Of a DNA stretch of 64,000 nucleotides, positions 1-9,228 are shown piece by piece. The stretch is from Craspedostauros australis (taxonomy: Eukaryota > Bacillariophyta > Bacillariophyceae > Mastogloiales > Achnanthaceae). The notes beneath the pieces are model-generated. The model ran no database searches. It was not told the DNA's origin and saw only the letters and a program-made list of their open reading frames with translations. Numbering within the stretch: the stretch's first letter is position 1; every line of letters begins with the position of its first letter. The stretch lies in assembly GCA_026770025.1 (NCBI GenBank), contig JAMXDE010000029.1:496001-560000 (forward strand), given 5' to 3'. A program made the position numbers and the translations under genes.

Positions 1-1
1 G

Positions 2-1429
2 ATCAGAGGCAACCCAGCATTTGTCGATGCTCCTTCGTCGACTCTCAAGGGCGATGACGATGCATCCGCAACTGGAACAGCGAGTGGAGACACGGCATCC
101 GACACATCCACCAGCCCATCGATCGTGCTGGGAATGATGAAGCTTGTTTGGCTCGCCGTCGAGCTGTACTTCGCCTTCGCATGCTTCGTGGCTGCTGATC
201 AGTTGGTCGGAGATGGGCTTGCAGATTGGAGGTACTCACCCATTGTCTACTGGATCGCCCTCTTTGGCCTCACGTCCGTCTGCTTCGTGATCACCAGCAT
301 CATTCTCAAGTGGGTGCTGATCGGCAAGAAGCGGTCCGGCCCAGCGCGGACAGGAACATTCTCTAAGTTTGCTGACTGGGCTTGCGACTTCCACTTCTTC
401 GTCGGAACAACACTGATCCTCGACTTAACATTGTACTCCCAACTTTGGAACCTCGTCCTCATGGCACACGGCATGGACATCGATATGAGATCGAGAGCGA
501 TGACAATGCTGTTCCCTCCATCCAAGCTGGACCTCGTCACGGTCAGGCGATCCTTCATCTCCTTTTGTGACCTCGATGTCGAAGAAGATGGCCAATACAA
601 GGCGATCACCATCGAAGACAGCACCATCGGCATGTCACTGGCTTGCGGCCCTGGTGTGACCATCCGCAGAGCCATGGTGACTCCTGGCACCCACGTCACC
701 AGCGATATCATCAACACCGACCATCATCCAAGCAACGTGCCTCTCTCCGCATCCCAGTTCTGGATGCTCATGATCAACAACACCCTGCTGCATATCATTA
801 TGCTTGCGGCAGTGGCGGTCAGCCTCATCCCATCATATGAGCTGTTGGCTATCATACTCAAGCCAGACACGACAACGGCGCTGGCTCCGATCGCCATTGC
901 GGCATCCACCATCATCCAGACCATGATCTGGCTCGTTCTCTATCGAGTGATCGAGACTATCACTCTCTTGGGAAGCGTCGCACGCGGAGGACCATGGTCG
1001 GTTTCATTGCACATGGTCTACTTTACCTACAGCCAGTTCTTTCAGTCGTGGTCCTTCGAGTCAGTTGTTTGGGGCACACCGATGATGAACGCTCTGTTGC
1101 GATTCCGAGGGGCGACCATCCAGGGAAAGATGCTGTACTTTGGATCCCGCATCTATGAAGCTCCGCTGCTCACATTTGCTGATAGGACAGTGATCGATGA
1201 CTCCATCGTCTGCGGTCATTACGGTATGTTTTCCACGTTGTCGGTGGGAACATCCTACATCGATGGTCTGATGCACCAAATGTCGTTTGCGCTGATGAGG
1301 AAGGGCTCAGCAGCGAAGGGCGCCGCCTTGGTGGAGCACGCCCCATGGAAGATGGTCAGCGACATGCAAACATCAGACACGAAGAGATCACAGTCGATAT
1401 CTGATGGATCAGGAGATGAGGAAGCATGA
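2..1429 (+). CDS. C-terminal part of a Pls/PosA-type NRPS-like membrane protein (partial, 5' end outside window)
   Basis: The reading frame is already open at base 2, so this is the end of a longer gene. About six hydrophobic segments alternate with hexapeptide-like (left-handed beta-helix) stretches. One is near bases 520-700 (TIEDSTIGMSLACGPGVTI), the other near 1090-1265 (FRGATIQGKMLYFG, then VIDDSIVCGHYGMFSTLSVG). This TM plus acyltransferase-like arrangement is what I know from the C-terminus of bacterial and eukaryotic Pls/PosA-like proteins, where adenylation and carrier domains come first. Those domains would lie upstream of the window, so substrate and product cannot be judged. The last ~30 residues are polar and Ser/Asp-rich. 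The family call is from recognition of the pattern, not a search. Stop TGA at 1427-1429. Confidence 0.65.
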   Translation: MRGNPAFVDAPSSTLKGDDDASATGTASGDTASDTSTSPSIVLGMMKLVWLAVELYFAFACFVAADQLVGDGLADWRYSPIVYWIALFGLTSVCFVITSIILKWVLIGKKRSGPARTGTFSKFADWACDFHFFVGTTLILDLTLYSQLWNLVLMAHGMDIDMRSRAMTMLFPPSKLDLVTVRRSFISFCDLDVEEDGQYKAITIEDSTIGMSLACGPGVTIRRAMVTPGTHVTSDIINTDHHPSNVPLSASQFWMLMINNTLLHIIMLAAVAVSLIPSYELLAIILKPDTTTALAPIAIAASTIIQTMIWLVLYRVIETITLLGSVARGGPWSVSLHMVYFTYSQFFQSWSFESVVWGTPMMNALLRFRGATIQGKMLYFGSRIYEAPLLTFADRTVIDDSIVCGHYGMFSTLSVGTSYIDGLMHQMSFALMRKGSAAKGAALVEHAPWKMVSDMQTSDTKRSQSISDGSGDEEA

Positions 1430-1561
1430 GGGAACATGAGGAAGCACAGAGAAGAGTGGCTCTAAGGAAGTATCGATCTGCGCGGCATTAGTTAGCAATT
1501 AGAAAATGAATGAGCATGGATTGTCGACTCATCGTTACCCATACGTAGGAACAGACTTGGC

Positions 1562-1600
1562 GCAATGCAATGCAATACAACATGATGTAATACAATACTC
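1562..1600. repeat. Degenerate 5-bp tandem array (GCAAT-like)
   Basis: Three perfect GCAAT units are followed by five variants of the same length (ACAAC, ATGAT, GTAAT, ACAAT, ACTCG). It lies downstream of the NRPS-like gene and belongs to a family of 5-bp arrays seen throughout the window. Confidence 0.6.
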
Positions 1601-1984
1601 GTACGGATACTCTTCGAGTACGATACTGTTCTAGTAGACCTTTGCTCTTGCCTACCCATCCACTCCAACCTACGGATGTAATCTGTGCCACGCATCAAGT
1701 GCATCCGAATGAAGCTGCGCGGTAATGATTGTTGATACTAGCCGTAGCACTGTTGCCGTCGGCATGCCGTCGTCATGCCATGTCATGATATCGTCCTCTT
1801 CCTCGTCGTCATCCCGGTCCACGCTCACGTTGCTTTGGAAGCGGTTAGCATCACTTGTGACCATCTCCAACCTCAAGAGGCTGAAAGGTCGGGTGTAGGT
1901 ACCAGTCAGTGACGGAGTTGGCAGCGTGCGAGTAGGAGAGTGTGCCAGTGGGGCAGCATACTCGTTGCACCGTTCTCCCAACCT

Positions 1985-2224
1985 ATGCCGCAGCAACAGT
2001 TGGAGTACCAGCAGATACCGGAACGTCTGATGCTTCACGCTCTCAGGTCATTGACGGAACAGCTCGAGGAAACGATCGGCGAGATGGAGGAAGAATGGAG
2101 TATAGAGTATTGGCATGAAGACAAGACAGCGCAGTTCATGCTGTTGATACATGCTTGTTCATCGCTATTGCTCCTGCTATGGCTACTGTCGATGGAACAT
2201 CTGCATTGGCGTTGGCGCCCGTAG
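1985..2224 (+). CDS. Possible small tail-anchored protein, 79 aa (speculative)
   Basis: The frame opens with ATG at 1985. The first ~50 residues are charged and suit a helix (for example LTEQLEETIGEMEEEW). A hydrophobic run of about 20 residues follows (FMLLIHACSSLLLLLWLLSM) and then a short basic tail, the layout of a tail-anchored membrane protein. No homologue is recognised. The flanking DNA looks intergenic and no splice or promoter evidence supports it, so it may be a chance frame in the 3' flank of the upstream gene. Confidence 0.2.
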   Translation: MPQQQLEYQQIPERLMLHALRSLTEQLEETIGEMEEEWSIEYWHEDKTAQFMLLIHACSSLLLLLWLLSMEHLHWRWRP

Positions 2225-2993
2225 CTGTCCACTGACACTGTAACTGTATCGTCTTCACAAGCCGACGTCTGCTGCCATGACCGTGCGGGATGCTCATGTT
2301 TGCTGCTAGTAGAAAGAGAGCGATCGCCAGTGAGGAATCAGCGACCACAACGCATCACTCCATTCTGCGACGGATCTGGTGGAGCTACATCTTTGATCGT
2401 CGTTTCTGGGCTGTGTTGTTGATGCGACTGTGGCTGGCTGCTGACGTTCCTGCTGTCAACTCCCGCTGCCCATGGTGCTCGTGGTGCCCATGGTGTTCTG
2501 TCCTGCGATGCGATGCCATGCGTCGTTCATCTTCCCATCCATTGTTGAGGGTTGTCGTGCGGCATTCGCCGTCTCCATGGTCACGCAGGAACGGCGGCAG
2601 TGTCAACGACCATGGCGGCAGCACAGGTGGCAACGCGAGCCATCATGTCTTCCCTCAACAAGGTTGGGGCTGAGAGGTTGCCACGATGGGGAAGCAGCGC
2701 AATGGTGTATTCGTACTCGTACGAGGGGAGCGGCGAGGGAAGCACAGAGAGATGAGGAAAGTACGACCTGCACCGAACGGAGAACGCAGTACGACCACTG
2801 CATTCTTCGTCGCCCGCATGTAGCAGCGCAACTCTCTCTCTCTCTCTCTAGCTCGATGAGAGATACCATACACTTTGCATTAGCAATACGCCGTGATTGA
2901 ACACATTGTAAGGTTCTCGTACGACAACGGAATATAGAGTAGAGTAGATTCGACCAGAGCACTGTGTAGAGCAGCGTGCAGAGTTTTATCGTT

Positions 2994-4088
2994 TCACTTG
3001 GCCGCATCCGCCAACAACTCATCAGGCGTCGCGCGTGACAGCAACCGAATCAGGCTTTCCCAGCCCTCCAGCTCTGCAGTGGCGTATTCCTTCTCATCTC
3101 CAGTCAGCTTTCGCAGTGCAGAAATCCGCTGCACTCCCAATGCGACCAGCCCAGTCTTCCTTTGCAGGATGGAATCCACGCTCTTCTCCTGCTCCAGTAT
3201 TTGCTGCAGTAGCGCCAAGGTCATCTCCCGGATTTCTGGCGAGTTCGTGGGTGATTCCTCCAGGAAGTAGTCCGCCGCAATGCCCACCGGTCCTGCGAGC
3301 CTCTTTACTCGCTGAGCCGTGGCAGTGTCCGATGTGACGTACGCATGCAAAAAGAAGAGCGTGCGACGTTTCAGGTTATCCGTTGATGTGGTCGGGTTCA
3401 GCCCATCCACGAAGAGCGCCACGGTCTGATCGAGACCGTCCATCACATTCTCTGCCAGCTCGTGGCTGCGAACGATGCTGCTCATTGCCTGCATGTACTT
3501 TGCCTTCATGGCATGGCCCGACTTTTCCGAGAAGTACATGTCCGTGATCGATTTCAACGCGCCGAGTTCCAGGAGCTCCTTCTGCACGGGCGGGTTGTTC
3601 TGGCACAACGTGGAAATCAGGCCAAGGCACATCCCTCGGATTGCTTCCGGGACGGCCTCGCGTTCCTGGATGCCACCCAGCAGGAATGGAAGGCCTTTCA
3701 TCGACATGAAGGCACGCGCGTAGTCGATCTGCTCGACGATGTCGCGCAGCTCCTGCAGCAGACCTTCCAGCTCTTCGTCGGAGACGGGCGGCTCGTCTGC
3801 CTTTCCATCTTCCTTGCTCGTCGCGGCGCCATCCGCGTCGTCCTTTGATGAAGACGCTTGGCTTGTTGCCATCCGCTGGTAGTGATCCATGCAATCCGTG
3901 AGCTGCTTTAGGATGGTCCTCATGCGGTCGTTCTCATTGATGATGCCCTCCTTCATGACCATCTCCAGGAAGGCCTTGTCCTCCTCGGACATGGGCGTCA
4001 CGTTCGATGCGTCGCTGGTCCCATCAGAGTAGCTCAGAGACCACTTCAGCAGCCCCATCCATGCCCAAGGGTCCGGTCCGCCTGACAT
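2994..4088 (-). CDS. Fes1/HspBP1-like Hsp70 nucleotide exchange factor
   Basis: This 364-residue protein starts at ATG 4088 (MSGGPDPWAWMGLLKWSLSY) and ends at TGA 2996-2994. The opening W-x-x-L-L-K-W-S segment matches the start of the Fes1/HspBP1 family. Armadillo-like helices follow: a first repeat near residues 110-150 (LLQELRDIVEQIDYARAF), then the family-typical region EAIRGMCLGLISTLCQNNPP near 160-185. Fes1 and HspBP1 bind the Hsp70 ATPase lobe and speed ADP release in the cytosol and nucleus. Length fits (fungal and animal members are roughly 290-360 aa). A polar, Asp/Ser-rich insertion near residues 72-105 is extra. No intron is needed. Neighbours on both sides are unrelated. Confidence 0.88.
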   Translation of the reverse strand: MSGGPDPWAWMGLLKWSLSYSDGTSDASNVTPMSEEDKAFLEMVMKEGIINENDRMRTILKQLTDCMDHYQRMATSQASSSKDDADGAATSKEDGKADEPPVSDEELEGLLQELRDIVEQIDYARAFMSMKGLPFLLGGIQEREAVPEAIRGMCLGLISTLCQNNPPVQKELLELGALKSITDMYFSEKSGHAMKAKYMQAMSSIVRSHELAENVMDGLDQTVALFVDGLNPTTSTDNLKRRTLFFLHAYVTSDTATAQRVKRLAGPVGIAADYFLEESPTNSPEIREMTLALLQQILEQEKSVDSILQRKTGLVALGVQRISALRKLTGDEKEYATAELEGWESLIRLLSRATPDELLADAAK

Positions 4089-4901
4089 GATTGTACTCTA
4101 AGAGGATTATGTTCCTGGGGGTGCTGGTAGTTCTTGTAATGGCTGCGATGAGAGTGATTGAGTGATTGAGTGATTGAGAAGTTGAGGAATTGACAATGTG
4201 ATTGCCAAGGCTTGAGGTGGAATTGAATCGCAATTCTACGAGTATTCGTGGTTTGCGATTTGTGTTGCCAACGTTGCAGAGGGTGGAATCGGAGTGAGAG
4301 AGGAGAGATGAATGTGACGGAAGGTGGTGGAGGTCGTCGGGTGCTGTTGTGTTCTGTGCGTCAAACGTGGTGCCAATCCACGATGATGTTGGACGACTTG
4401 CTTGGAGTCCGTGACCGTGGTGGTTGGTCTCGGAAGCAAACAAAGAAATCGATGGAACTTTTCCAAATAAGAAGATATGATTGGCTTAATAAGCACGAAT
4501 CAACTACCCACCAATCAAAAGCACAAAGGACTGATGTGTTGGAGAACACGAGACGACTTCGCGCGCTCCGCGATCAGATCTGAGAGAGGAGCCACAGCAC
4601 CTGCCCCACCTGCATGGATGTGTGCACACTGTCGGATGTTGGCAGTAACCATGTCCACACTCGTACTCATACCATCATCCGTATCCACCCAGAGAGATAA
4701 ATAGAAGACCACCATATCGTTGTGTGTTATTATAAACGGCTGTGGATAATCGGAGAGGAGTACGAGCACGAACAAGTTGGACGAGGGTATACCGAGAGTT
4801 GGAAGAGAACCAATCATCCCATCTGAAAGAAGCAAGCTGCCCGCGCGCGAGCTACGAGAACTGCCCCATCCACACAGGCAGCCTGACTTGTTCACCCCAC
4901 G
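4089..4901. other. Divergent intergenic region between the Fes1-like gene and the 450-aa gene
   Basis: It holds the 5' flanks of both genes. A three-copy 8-bp tandem repeat (GTGATTGA) lies near 4154-4178, about 65 bases upstream of the Fes1 start. Words of the TACTCGTA type occur near 4661 and 4760. No coding frame is convincing. Confidence 0.6.
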
Positions 4902-6254
4902 ATGAGCGATGAAGATCAATCACCTGCGGTTGCTCCGCACGACGATGACCGCACGAGCAATGATGCTGGTGATGCCAACGCCGAAGGTGGTGCTCAATCC
5001 AACAATGTGTCAGATCCCGTGCAGCTGCGCCAACTGATGAGCAGTGCGGTGAAGCTGAGTGACAGGCGGGGGCGCCACATCACATTTGACGATCTGAAAC
5101 ATATGATACGTCTTGGATTGAAGGGGGATGAATTATTTTGCCACGTCGAACGCCACTCTGATTTCCGTCTTTCCCAGTCGCTGTTGGTTGTGTACCATCT
5201 GACGAGAAGCCTGCACTACGAGGACTGTATTCTTCGCCTTGCAAAACAGATCGGCATACGGGCGCCCGGGCTCGTCTCAAACAGAGATGATGTTGCACTG
5301 ATCCCAGAAGTAATGCGACGAATCGTTGGACTCATCGATTGGATGCAGCTACCTCAAGACCAACGAATTATTCTCATGTACAACGCAACTGCGATCATCA
5401 GCCCCACGCTCGACGCAGTGGATGGACGTTTGAACCAGCTCATGATGTACAAATGCAGGAACATCGATTTGGAATCTTCGCGTTCCATGGGACGCAGCAT
5501 TTTCTCTAACGTCAAGCTTTCAAGCTGCTCATTCCACGACGACGGCAAGGCGTATCTGGAGACCTTGCTGGCCTCCGGCAACGCGCACCTGCTCAACTCA
5601 TTTTGCAGTGAAGACTCGAAAATCGGATCCATAGGATACTCCATCAGCCTATTCCAAGCGTCGGCCGATCCATCGTTTTATTCCGCCGAAAGTGGCCATC
5701 AGAATTCCAGCGTGGATGGCGAAAAGGAACGGAGCGACTGGTTCATCGAGAGCCTCGCCCAGTGCAAGAACCTCACCGACATCTCCTTGCAGGGATACGC
5801 GGAAGGTCCAGTTTGGAAGCACTGCCTGATCACGTTGCTGTTGCGAATGAAGAGCCTGCGTCGCCTTCGGTACAACTTGCACCCGGATGCCGGTTGCCTT
5901 ATCAGAGCGTCGGGTACGAACAACGAGATTGTCGATGCCTTCAAGGCAAACAGGCAGATTGAGCACTTTGAGTTTGGTCGCAGGGCGGTGCCAGGCTTTG
6001 TTATGTACGTACTGCGACGCAACAAGATCCGGCCAAAGATGGAGCGCTTCATTGCCGATGTGGAGAGTGGATCCACGTCTCGCTCGGCGCTGTCGCATAT
6101 TCTGTCGCACGATGGTTGGTTGGGGAAGCGCCCATCTCATCGCTTCGACTTCTTGCGCCAATACAACCAGCATGTCATCACGCCTCGGCAAATCGCGACG
6201 GCATCAGCGCTGCCGCCATCCAATGATGCAAGGAAGAGGAGACGGAAAGGATGA
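4902..6254 (+). CDS. Unrecognised 450-aa protein, possibly leucine-rich-repeat-like
   Basis: Start is ATG 4902 and stop is TGA at 6252. I do not recognise a family. The first ~35 residues are acidic and polar. Residues ~40-160 are helical with regularly spaced hydrophobics (DDLKHMIRLGLKGDELFCHV). Later segments have an LRR-like rhythm of Leu/Ile with Asn, for example LAQCKNLTDISLQGYAEG near residue 287 and LLRMKSLRRLRYNL near 312. The C-terminus is basic (ARKRRRKG) and could be a nuclear signal. No signal peptide or membrane segment is visible. The long frame, sensible composition and an ATG after a compact leader argue that it is real. Confidence 0.72.
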   Translation: MSDEDQSPAVAPHDDDRTSNDAGDANAEGGAQSNNVSDPVQLRQLMSSAVKLSDRRGRHITFDDLKHMIRLGLKGDELFCHVERHSDFRLSQSLLVVYHLTRSLHYEDCILRLAKQIGIRAPGLVSNRDDVALIPEVMRRIVGLIDWMQLPQDQRIILMYNATAIISPTLDAVDGRLNQLMMYKCRNIDLESSRSMGRSIFSNVKLSSCSFHDDGKAYLETLLASGNAHLLNSFCSEDSKIGSIGYSISLFQASADPSFYSAESGHQNSSVDGEKERSDWFIESLAQCKNLTDISLQGYAEGPVWKHCLITLLLRMKSLRRLRYNLHPDAGCLIRASGTNNEIVDAFKANRQIEHFEFGRRAVPGFVMYVLRRNKIRPKMERFIADVESGSTSRSALSHILSHDGWLGKRPSHRFDFLRQYNQHVITPRQIATASALPPSNDARKRRRKG

Positions 6255-7781
6255 GATGAAGGCGCGGAGCATGACTATACATCGTCAACGCTGCGGCAGA
6301 GCGCGAACACGTGGAATGTTGGCCCGCAGTAGAGTGTGGGTATTGAACTGTTCAACAGCTCTACCTCTGATAACACGTGTCTCCTTCCACTTCGACCAGA
6401 TCTGTGCCTCACCAGAACTCTGCTGCGTGCTTGCACTCATCCATACCGTCATGTGTGAGGATGGAAAAGAGGAGAAGCGAAACGAAACGGAACAATTTGA
6501 AATTATCTGCTCAACATACCAATACTCTCAAAGCTTCGAGTGGAACACAGGAGATCCATGCTGCGAATTGCAAGAATCAAGAGGATGCAGGATGCAGGAT
6601 GAGAGTCGCTGTTGATGTTGTTGTTGCTTTTCGTTTGTGCAGAACAAAGGGTGGAGAGGGTCAGAGACCACAAATCAGGCGTTGCAGGTACAGGTGCAGG
6701 TACAGGTACAGCCCAGCGTACGACCAAGCATCATGTGAAAGACGATGCAATTCTCCAATAACTACGAGTACTCTACAGCTACTCGCATTGCCCTGCTTGA
6801 AAGAGTCGCATCGCAGCTTCAGTGCATGCATAGCACGAGTAGAGAAACAACGGAACACGTCTCCTCACACGAGTACCGAGATCAACGATCGACGCAGCTT
6901 CAGACAAGTACAAGCTCCGAGTACTTCTTGGCCGGCCATTGGTGGGAGAAATGACAACAATGCCATAACTCTTGGCCGTTGCATGGCACCAGTGGGTACG
7001 CGAAGTGTGTGGTGTGCATCGGGAAGTGCTCCGCGCAATTCCTCAATTGTCGCGCGATTTTACCTTCTGTTGTCGGTCAGAGGTCGCAGGCATGCGATGT
7101 GCTTTGCCTTTGCACTCGGTGTTCGCGACAACGTTCGCGCCAACAAGAGGAGGAAAGACGAAGATGCTCTTGAATCTTCTCTTCCTTCGAGTGGCGTTCA
7201 TCGTTGGTCTTGATGGGCCATTATCTCATGTTGGGCAACTCTTTTTGTGAACTTTTATGGAGCCGGATACGTCTGCGGGAAGGGAAGGAAGGCACGTTCG
7301 AGGAAACGGTGATGTTTGGCCGGCGTTGTGGAGAACATCTTGGAAGCAATTTCACCTCAAACATGAAACGCCCACTCCTCTCGAGTCCCTTCTGTGAGCA
7401 TCTTGGAACACCCTCGATGATAACACGGGGCGTTCGCCACGAAAGATCTCTTCTCCGATGGCTGGCCACTCTTTCTCGTTGCCTTGGTGAATGAGAAGCC
7501 TTCGGAGTGGATCACCTTTGTTCCAAAACCAATGCGGAACGTGAGAGCGTGCCACGAGTACGAACTGGGTAGGCGAATTACCTTTCGAACATCACCGCAA
7601 CCATTACCGTGCTCGCACCAAGACCACTCTCAGCAACGCCAGTAGTACCAACAGTAGGCGCACTCTTGCTTGCCATCGCAAGCACAACCAACCTCCATCT
7701 TCAGCTCATAAAATCAAAAGCAATCTCACTGCAAACGCAAAAGCACAATCAACCAACAAATCAACCAAAACCTATCACACC
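6255..7781. other. Intergenic region upstream of the old yellow enzyme gene
   Basis: About 1.5 kb without a convincing gene. It contains a short ACAGGT hexamer repeat near 6688-6712 and several TACGAGTAC-type words (6773-6781, near 6868, 6918 and 7553). An open frame at 6377-7213 begins with GTG and shows no family features. The last ~90 bases are the probable leader of the next gene. Confidence 0.6.
7690..7781 (+). promoter_or_regulatory. Probable A/C-rich, G-poor 5' leader of the old yellow enzyme gene
   Basis: The bases before the start are almost free of G and rich in CAA, CAAC and AAAC words, ending CACACC just before ATG. Comparable C/A-rich leaders precede the SLC37-like and PTPS-like starts in this window. 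Such unstructured leaders often accompany strongly translated mRNAs. That function is inferred; the composition is seen. Confidence 0.4.
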
Positions 7782-8885
7782 ATGTCCAAGATCTTCGAAC
7801 CAATCAACACGGGTGCCAACACCTTCGCCAACCGCATCTGGATGGCACCCCTGACACGTTGCCGTGCCGACATCAAGACCTTCGTCCCAACGGACATCAT
7901 GAAGGAGTACTACACCCAGCGTGCGTCGGCCGGTCTCATCATCACGGAGTTCACCACCGTGACGGAGAATGCCATCACCTTCAATTCCGAGGCTGGCATC
8001 TACAACGACGCCCAGGCCGCCGGCTGGAAGAAGGTCGTCGACTCTGTCCATGAGGCCGGCGGCAAGATCTTCTGCCAGATCGCCCACGGCGGCAGAGCTG
8101 CTCATGCCAACAACAACGGCGGAAAGGCACCAGTGGCACCAAGCGCCATGGCACTGACTGAGCATCAATGCGCCGCAGAGTTCAACGCGAGTGGCGAGAA
8201 GATTCCGTACAGTAAGCCCGTCGCTCTGACAGACGAAGAGGCCCAGGCCATCGTCAAGGACTTCGCCGCGGCGGCCAAGAGAGCCGTCCACGATGCCGGC
8301 TTCGACGGTGTCGAGGTGCACGGCGCCAACGGATATCTCATCGATGAATTCTTGTGCGCCGCCAGCAACAAGCGCGAGACGGGACGCTACGCGGGTACCT
8401 CCATGGAGACACGATCCCAGTTCATGCGGGATGTGCTGGAGGCCGTCATCAAGGAGGTCGGGGCCGGCAAGGTCGGAATCCGCATCTCTCCTCTCAACTC
8501 CTACAATGAGATGACGCGAATCAACGAGGAGAAGGCACAGGAGGAGGTCCGTTTCGTCAGCAACATGTTGAACGAGCTTGGCGTCGCTTACCTTCACGTC
8601 ATGCGCGCTGACTTCTTCTCCGTCCAGACCGGTGACGTGATCACTCCCGCACGCGAGACCTTCAAGGGCACGCTGTTGGTCAACATGGGATACGATGACA
8701 AGGAGGCCGAGGAGGGCATCGCAGCAGGAAAGTTCGACGCCGTCGCGTTCGGTACCAAGTTCCTGGCCAACCCAGATCTGCCAGCACGTTTCAAGACCGG
8801 TGCTGAGCTCACCCAGCCCGACCCAAACACCTTCTACACCAAGGACACGAAGGGTTTCATCGACTATCCGACCATGGCCAACTAA
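7782..8885 (+). CDS. Old yellow enzyme family NAD(P)H:flavin oxidoreductase
   Basis: This 367-residue, FMN-dependent TIM-barrel ene-reductase has the usual family length. OYE hallmarks are visible: the N-terminal NRIWMAPLTRCRA with the flavin-contacting Thr, AHGGRAAH, and the active-site segment EVHGANGYLIDEFL, which supplies the paired His and Asn that bind the substrate carbonyl and the Tyr proton donor. The C-terminal phosphate-binding region ends in VAFGTKFLANPDLPARF. Members reduce activated C=C bonds in enones, nitroesters or oxophytodienoic-acid-like lipids using NADPH; the physiological substrate cannot be told. No targeting peptide is visible, so it is probably cytosolic. Codon use is strongly biased to C-ending codons compared with its neighbours, suggesting high expression. 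Confidence 0.95.
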   Translation: MSKIFEPINTGANTFANRIWMAPLTRCRADIKTFVPTDIMKEYYTQRASAGLIITEFTTVTENAITFNSEAGIYNDAQAAGWKKVVDSVHEAGGKIFCQIAHGGRAAHANNNGGKAPVAPSAMALTEHQCAAEFNASGEKIPYSKPVALTDEEAQAIVKDFAAAAKRAVHDAGFDGVEVHGANGYLIDEFLCAASNKRETGRYAGTSMETRSQFMRDVLEAVIKEVGAGKVGIRISPLNSYNEMTRINEEKAQEEVRFVSNMLNELGVAYLHVMRADFFSVQTGDVITPARETFKGTLLVNMGYDDKEAEEGIAAGKFDAVAFGTKFLANPDLPARFKTGAELTQPDPNTFYTKDTKGFIDYPTMAN

Positions 8886-9228
8886 AGCGGAGCATGTGCA
8901 AACCGAAGGTCAAGAAAATCAAATCCGGAACTCTCCATGTTCTCACACCTACATACAAATAGTCATCTAGAGTATACCACGGTAGCATACTATCACGACA
9001 CGTACAAGTAGAATGTGCGATTACAATGTGATGCTGAACGAGTACAGAGACCGCTCTTGGGTGCGTATGGTACCATAGTACTCATTGATGTATTCGTCCT
9101 TTGCTGGAATGCTTCACGGGATCAAATCCAACATGGGCCATGCGCTATTGCATCCGTACTCCCTCTCGTTTTGCTGTTGAACATATCCACCCGCATTGCT
9201 TCTCCATCCCCTCTCACTTGGTCGCTCT
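8886..9228. other. Intergenic, between converging genes
   Basis: 343 bases between the 3' ends of the old yellow enzyme gene (+) and the methyltransferase gene (-). I see no gene or repeat of note beyond one CGAGTACA word near 9030. Confidence 0.6.

Larger units (their letters stand above)
1430..2993. other. Intergenic, between two converging genes
   Basis: This stretch lies between the 3' ends of the NRPS-like gene (+) and the Fes1-like gene (-). It holds a GCAAT-type pentamer array at 1562-1600, TACTCGTAC words near 1596 and 2714, and a short CT run near 2833. One small ORF at 1985-2224 is listed separately. The other short open frames have no family features and unlike compositions. Confidence 0.6.

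Noticed and set aside
4441..4480. Possible heat-shock element upstream of the Fes1-like gene
   Set aside because: GAA and TTC units are present, but spacing does not match the nGAAnnTTCn consensus.
6377..7213. 278-codon plus frame upstream of the old yellow enzyme
   Set aside because: Starts at GTG, composition rich in Arg/Ser/Cys, no domain, no codon bias.
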